Shown here piece by piece: positions 6,109 to 9,623 of a stretch of 9,623 nt of DNA. The stretch's first letter is position 1, and the number at the start of each line of letters is the position of its first letter. The notes under the pieces are model-generated. The model ran no database searches. It was not told the DNA's origin and was given only the letters and a program-made list of their open reading frames with translations. The stretch is from NCBI GenBank assembly GCA_031285215.1, contig JAITWQ010000172.1, positions 1-9,623 on the forward strand, written 5' to 3'. Source of the DNA: Syntrophobacterales bacterium (GTDB lineage: Bacteria; Desulfobacterota; Syntrophia; Syntrophales; JAAYKM01). The translations under genes and the position numbers were made by a program.

Positions 6109-9100
6109 ATGAAAGTTGGAATTGGATACAGCGATAATCCCGAAACAAATGCTGCTGGTTTACAGGCTGCGGAAATGGCGGTTAAAGAAGCAGGGAGAAA
6201 TGATCCCTGTGATATGGTACTTCTGTTTTCCACCGCCCGGCATGACCAGTATGTTTTACGCGAGGCAGTAGCTTCGGTAACGGGTGAGTCTGTACCAATT
6301 TACGGCGGCGGCACGGCTGGGATCATCACCAATGAATATTTCGGCTATGCCGGCGACCAAATAGCGGCGCTCTGTATCTGGTTGGACGGTGTTGGCTGTG
6401 AAGCTCTTATTGTTGGTGGTTTGCAGGAAAGCGAAGAAGAAACCGGTATACGGCTTGGGAAGCAGCTTGCCGCCTTGGGAACAAAGCCAGACTCTCCGGT
6501 CATGCTTTTTTACGACGCCCTTGACTGTTCAAATGGCGTCCGGATGCTGATGGCGACATGGCTTTTGGCAGGAATAGGAAAGGGCCTCGGGTTTTTGCCC
6601 GATCTGGCGGGTGCGGGTCTTATGGGCGATCATGCGTGCAACCCGACAAAACAATGGCTTGGGGACGGGATGGGCGAGTACAGCGCGATAGCTCTTGCTT
6701 TTTCCGGCAATATCCGTATGGACAGCGTTATCATGCACGGCTGCCGCCCGGCTACGCAATACTATACCGTTACCAAAGCCGCGGGGCCGGTCATACTTGA
6801 AATCAACGGCAAGCCGGCCATACCGTTTATTGACGAAATTCTGGATTCTGCGATTGCCCCCGAACAGTATCCATTTTTCCTGATTTTTGGCGTAAATCAC
6901 GGAGAGCGTTGGGGAGATTACAACGAAGATTATTATGCCAGCCGCCTCTGTCTCGGCATTGACAAGGACAGCGGGGGGATAGTCATGTTTGAGCCGGACA
7001 TGGTCGAAGGCACGGAATTCAGGCTGATGTTTCGCTCCATAGATCTTGATTATATAAAACCCAAAATTGACAAAGTCTTCGATGAGCTTGACGGGCGGGA
7101 GCCGGTTTTCGCTGTTTATATTGACTGCGCGGGGCGCTGTGCCGGTTACGGCGGCATGGATATGGAAGACGCTCTGGTCATTCAAAAAACAGTAGGAGGA
7201 AGGGTTCCTGTACTCGGCCTTTATACCGGCGTGGAAATCGCCTCCATCGGGGGGAGTCCGCGGGGCCTTGACTGGACCGGCGTATTTTGCCTTTTCTCAC
7301 AGAGCAGGGACGGCGCAATTACCGCCAAAACAACGGTACAATCCCTATGGGACGCGGAACATTCCACGGCGGAGTCAAAAGAAATTCCTGTGGAGGCCAT
7401 GGCGCGCCTTTGCGAGCAAAACGCGGCGAAAATACTGGCCCTTGATACCGCCTCCATTGCGATACGTTACGAGCTTGAACAAAAACGCCGGGGATTCAGC
7501 CTCCTCGCCGAATTGGCCGTTTCCCTGCGTCAGAGCGCCAGCTATGAAAGTGTTTTCATTCCCGCTGCCAGGCGTATTAACGCCGCTCTCAATATGCAGC
7601 GTACAATCGTGCTGGTGCCGGACGGCAAGGGGCTTTTTACAGCGGAAGTTTTGCAGGGCTACCCGGCAAACGAAAAAGCGGTGTTTGCCGGACACCATAT
7701 AGAAGTACCCCCGGAACTCCTTGATCCGGATAATCCGGTACTGGTCACGGGAGCAGACCCGGCGGACCGGCTGGGGGCATTTCGGGAGTTTATTGGCGTA
7801 CCGTTTTTTATTTCCTCACCCGTAATTTTGCAGGATGAGGTTTTCGCTATTTTCATTACGGGGCGGCTGGTTGAGGCGCATCCCTATCTTGTGCGCCTGA
7901 GCCGGAGCGATATGGAAACGGTGCAGGCAATAAGCGTTCTTTTGGCATCGGTGATTGCGGGCCAGCGTCTTGCGGTATCGGAGGAGCGAAACCGGATCAT
8001 GGTGGACGCCATGCCCATGTGCTGTCTCTTCAGGGATGAAAAGGGGGATTTGACCGACTGCAACAGGGAAGCCCTGTCCCTGTTCGGGTTCACGGATAAA
8101 AATGAGCTTTTGGAGCAGTTTCTCACTTTGTCGCCGGAATATCAGCCTGACGGCCGCCATTCGGAAAAAACCGTGCGTGAAACCGTCAAAAAAGCTTTTG
8201 TTTCCGGCGGTGACAAGTTTATGTGGACGCACATGGATAAAAACGGGGAAATTATTCCGACGGAAGTTACCCTTATCCGCGTTCCCAAAGGTGAAAACTA
8301 TATATTGGCGGCTTATGTACGTGATATGCGCGAGCAAAAGGCAGCGCAGGAATACGCCGAGCGTTACGCGAAAGCCAGGAATGAATTTCTGGCGTCTGTC
8401 AGCCATGAAATCCGCACGCCGATGAACGCGATTGCGGCAATGGCCCGTATCGCAAGCGACAGCAAGGATTTATATGAAAAGCAGCAAAATATTATCAATC
8501 AGGGAATGCGTTCCGTTAAGCTTCTGACATCAGTCATAGAAACTATTGTGGACTTTTCCCGCCTTGATTCGGGCCAGTTATCCCTGGAATCCGTTGAATT
8601 TTCCGTGCGGGAATTGATGGAGGACATTAGTAATATAGCGCGAAGTGAGACCGGAAAAAAATCGCTGTCTTTCCATGCGTCGGTTGACGGCGGCGTTCCC
8701 GAATCTTTATTTGGCGATCCAGCGCGGCTGCAGCAGGCATTGTTAAATGTTGTTATGAATGCGATCAAATTTACCGAAGCCGGCGGCGTGGAAATTCACG
8801 CCCTTAGCGAAAAGCCCGATCAGGACAATGTGGTGTCCCTGATATTTGAAGTGCGGGACACGGGTATCGGAATCACCGATGATCAAATGGCCGATCTTTT
8901 CAAACCCATGTACACCATGGATTCCACCTATACGCGCAAATACGGAGGGCTGGGAATGGGGCTTCCCGTCACCAATGGCTTGGTTATGCTCATGGGCGGA
9001 GAAATTACCTGCGAAAGCCGGCCGGGCGAGGGCAGTGTATTTCGGCTCATCATACCTCTGACGCTGCCTGAGAAAAAAGCGGCAGCAGCAGAAATGCTGA

Positions 9101-9495
9101 AGAAAAAAGCCGACTTGGAGACCTTGCAGGGAATGCGAGTCCTCGTTGCCGAAGATAATGATATTAATCAGATGATTATGGAAGAATTGCTTTCATCTGT
9201 TGGTGTAGAAGTGACGATGGCAAATAACGGGATTGAGGCATTGGCAATACTGTCTGAAGAGAGTTTCGATGTTGTCCTTATGGATATTCAGATGCCGGAA
9301 ATGGACGGGTTGACTGCAACCTCCCAGATTCGCGCCGATCTTCGCTATGACGGGCTTCCTGTCCTTGCCATGACTGCCAACGGAGGGCCTGAACATTTGG
9401 CGGAAAGCATGAGCGCTGGCATGAATGATCATTTAACCAAGCCCATAGATGTGGATCAGCTCTACAAAGCCCTGAAAAAATGGGGTAAACGCTAA
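6109..9495 (+). CDS. FIST-domain hybrid sensor histidine kinase (FIST_N-FIST_C-GAF-like-PAS-HisKA-HATPase-REC)
   Basis: This 1128-residue protein has no membrane segment and should be a soluble sensor kinase. Residues 1-200 read as FIST_N (start MKVGIGYS; YGGGTAG at 65-71) and about 220-395 as FIST_C (CAGRCAGYGG near 340-349, LGLYTGVEIASIGG near 369-382). FIST is a sensory domain proposed to bind small ligands such as amino acids. About 462-620 looks GAF-like. About 623-745 is a PAS domain (DCNREALSLFGF at 650-661) with a Cys638-Cys639 pair. The kinase core is complete: His766 in SVSHEIRTPMN, N-box Asn884 in NVVMNAIKFTE, G1 box DTGIGI (917-922), G2 box GGLGMGLP (946-953). The receiver at about 1008-1125 has Glu1015-Asp1016, phospho-acceptor Asp1059 in LMDIQMPEMDG, Thr1089 and Lys1111. 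No Hpt or output domain is present, so phosphorelay to a distant partner is inferred. No Shine-Dalgarno is visible before the ATG, but the FIST N-terminus supports this start. The style recalls clostridial and spirochaetal hybrid kinases, hinting at transfer. Confidence 0.93.
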   Translation: MKVGIGYSDNPETNAAGLQAAEMAVKEAGRNDPCDMVLLFSTARHDQYVLREAVASVTGESVPIYGGGTAGIITNEYFGYAGDQIAALCIWLDGVGCEALIVGGLQESEEETGIRLGKQLAALGTKPDSPVMLFYDALDCSNGVRMLMATWLLAGIGKGLGFLPDLAGAGLMGDHACNPTKQWLGDGMGEYSAIALAFSGNIRMDSVIMHGCRPATQYYTVTKAAGPVILEINGKPAIPFIDEILDSAIAPEQYPFFLIFGVNHGERWGDYNEDYYASRLCLGIDKDSGGIVMFEPDMVEGTEFRLMFRSIDLDYIKPKIDKVFDELDGREPVFAVYIDCAGRCAGYGGMDMEDALVIQKTVGGRVPVLGLYTGVEIASIGGSPRGLDWTGVFCLFSQSRDGAITAKTTVQSLWDAEHSTAESKEIPVEAMARLCEQNAAKILALDTASIAIRYELEQKRRGFSLLAELAVSLRQSASYESVFIPAARRINAALNMQRTIVLVPDGKGLFTAEVLQGYPANEKAVFAGHHIEVPPELLDPDNPVLVTGADPADRLGAFREFIGVPFFISSPVILQDEVFAIFITGRLVEAHPYLVRLSRSDMETVQAISVLLASVIAGQRLAVSEERNRIMVDAMPMCCLFRDEKGDLTDCNREALSLFGFTDKNELLEQFLTLSPEYQPDGRHSEKTVRETVKKAFVSGGDKFMWTHMDKNGEIIPTEVTLIRVPKGENYILAAYVRDMREQKAAQEYAERYAKARNEFLASVSHEIRTPMNAIAAMARIASDSKDLYEKQQNIINQGMRSVKLLTSVIETIVDFSRLDSGQLSLESVEFSVRELMEDISNIARSETGKKSLSFHASVDGGVPESLFGDPARLQQALLNVVMNAIKFTEAGGVEIHALSEKPDQDNVVSLIFEVRDTGIGITDDQMADLFKPMYTMDSTYTRKYGGLGMGLPVTNGLVMLMGGEITCESRPGEGSVFRLIIPLTLPEKKAAAAEMLKKKADLETLQGMRVLVAEDNDINQMIMEELLSSVGVEVTMANNGIEALAILSEESFDVVLMDIQMPEMDGLTATSQIRADLRYDGLPVLAMTANGGPEHLAESMSAGMNDHLTKPIDVDQLYKALKKWGKR

Positions 9496-9623
9496 CCCCT
9501 CACGCCTCACAAACCACAGCCAAAACAGAAAAAGTGACTGACGCCGCCCCTGTTATCTATCCACAGGACTGTAACGGTAATGAAATCAACTCAAACGTTG
9601 TGGAATAATGGATCACCTGGCAC

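Noticed and set aside
6529..7185. Minus-strand open frame of 218 residues inside the kinase gene, and similar antisense frames up to 8406
   Set aside because: They are shadows of a high-quality coding sequence; no domain or RBS supports them.
9563..9572. Small palindrome ACAG-GA-CTGT
   Set aside because: Four base pairs around two bases is expected by chance and cannot form a stable RNA hairpin.
9496..9623. Terminator or next gene after the kinase, including an open frame from ATG 9580 (MKSTQTLWNNGSPG...) to the edge
   Set aside because: No GC-rich hairpin with T-run is visible, and the frame is only 14 codons long with no clear Shine-Dalgarno or family match; it could be real but cannot be judged here.

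Overview
The window looks like bacterial chromosomal DNA. On the minus strand it carries a tightly packed seven-gene housekeeping operon. Across a short intergenic region, on the plus strand, lies one very large sensor kinase gene. The operon contents (bacterial PssA plus short-form Psd, the rsmD-coaD pair, a class I aminotransferase and a PurF-like protein) suggest a Gram-negative anaerobe that makes phosphatidylethanolamine. My best guess is a Desulfobacterota/Syntrophales-like 'deltaproteobacterium'. That placement rests on remembered gene order and protein style, not on a search.

Minus-strand operon, read from right to left. A promoter-like TTGACA/GATAAT pair (about 5897-5923) precedes psd, and psd overlaps pssA by GTGA. 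After 62 bases comes asd, which overlaps rsmD by ATGA. The rsmD stop abuts the coaD start, aspC follows after 8 bases, and a purF-like gene follows after 26 bases and runs off the left edge. Together they cover phosphatidylserine then phosphatidylethanolamine synthesis (PssA, Psd), the branch step to lysine/DAP, threonine and methionine (Asd), aspartate or related transamination (AspC-like), a CoA step (CoaD) and 16S rRNA methylation (RsmD). The last gene keeps the PRPP-binding loop of PurF but has lost the catalytic cysteine and other glutaminase residues, so it is probably not an ordinary glutamine-dependent enzyme.

Plus strand. After a 253-base divergent intergenic region, a single 1128-residue protein begins at 6109. 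It reads FIST_N - FIST_C - GAF-like - PAS - HisKA - HATPase_c - receiver, that is, a soluble hybrid histidine kinase with a putative small-ligand sensor. Its start has no visible Shine-Dalgarno sequence, and two imperfect inverted repeats lie just upstream (6019-6053 and 6068-6097). No Hpt domain, response regulator or output gene is seen. The last 128 bases hold nothing I can call with confidence.

The points most worth a second look are the glutaminase-dead PurF paralogue, the FIST hybrid kinase with its upstream palindromes, and its apparently leaderless or SD-less start. I see no mobile element, CRISPR array, tRNA or rRNA.
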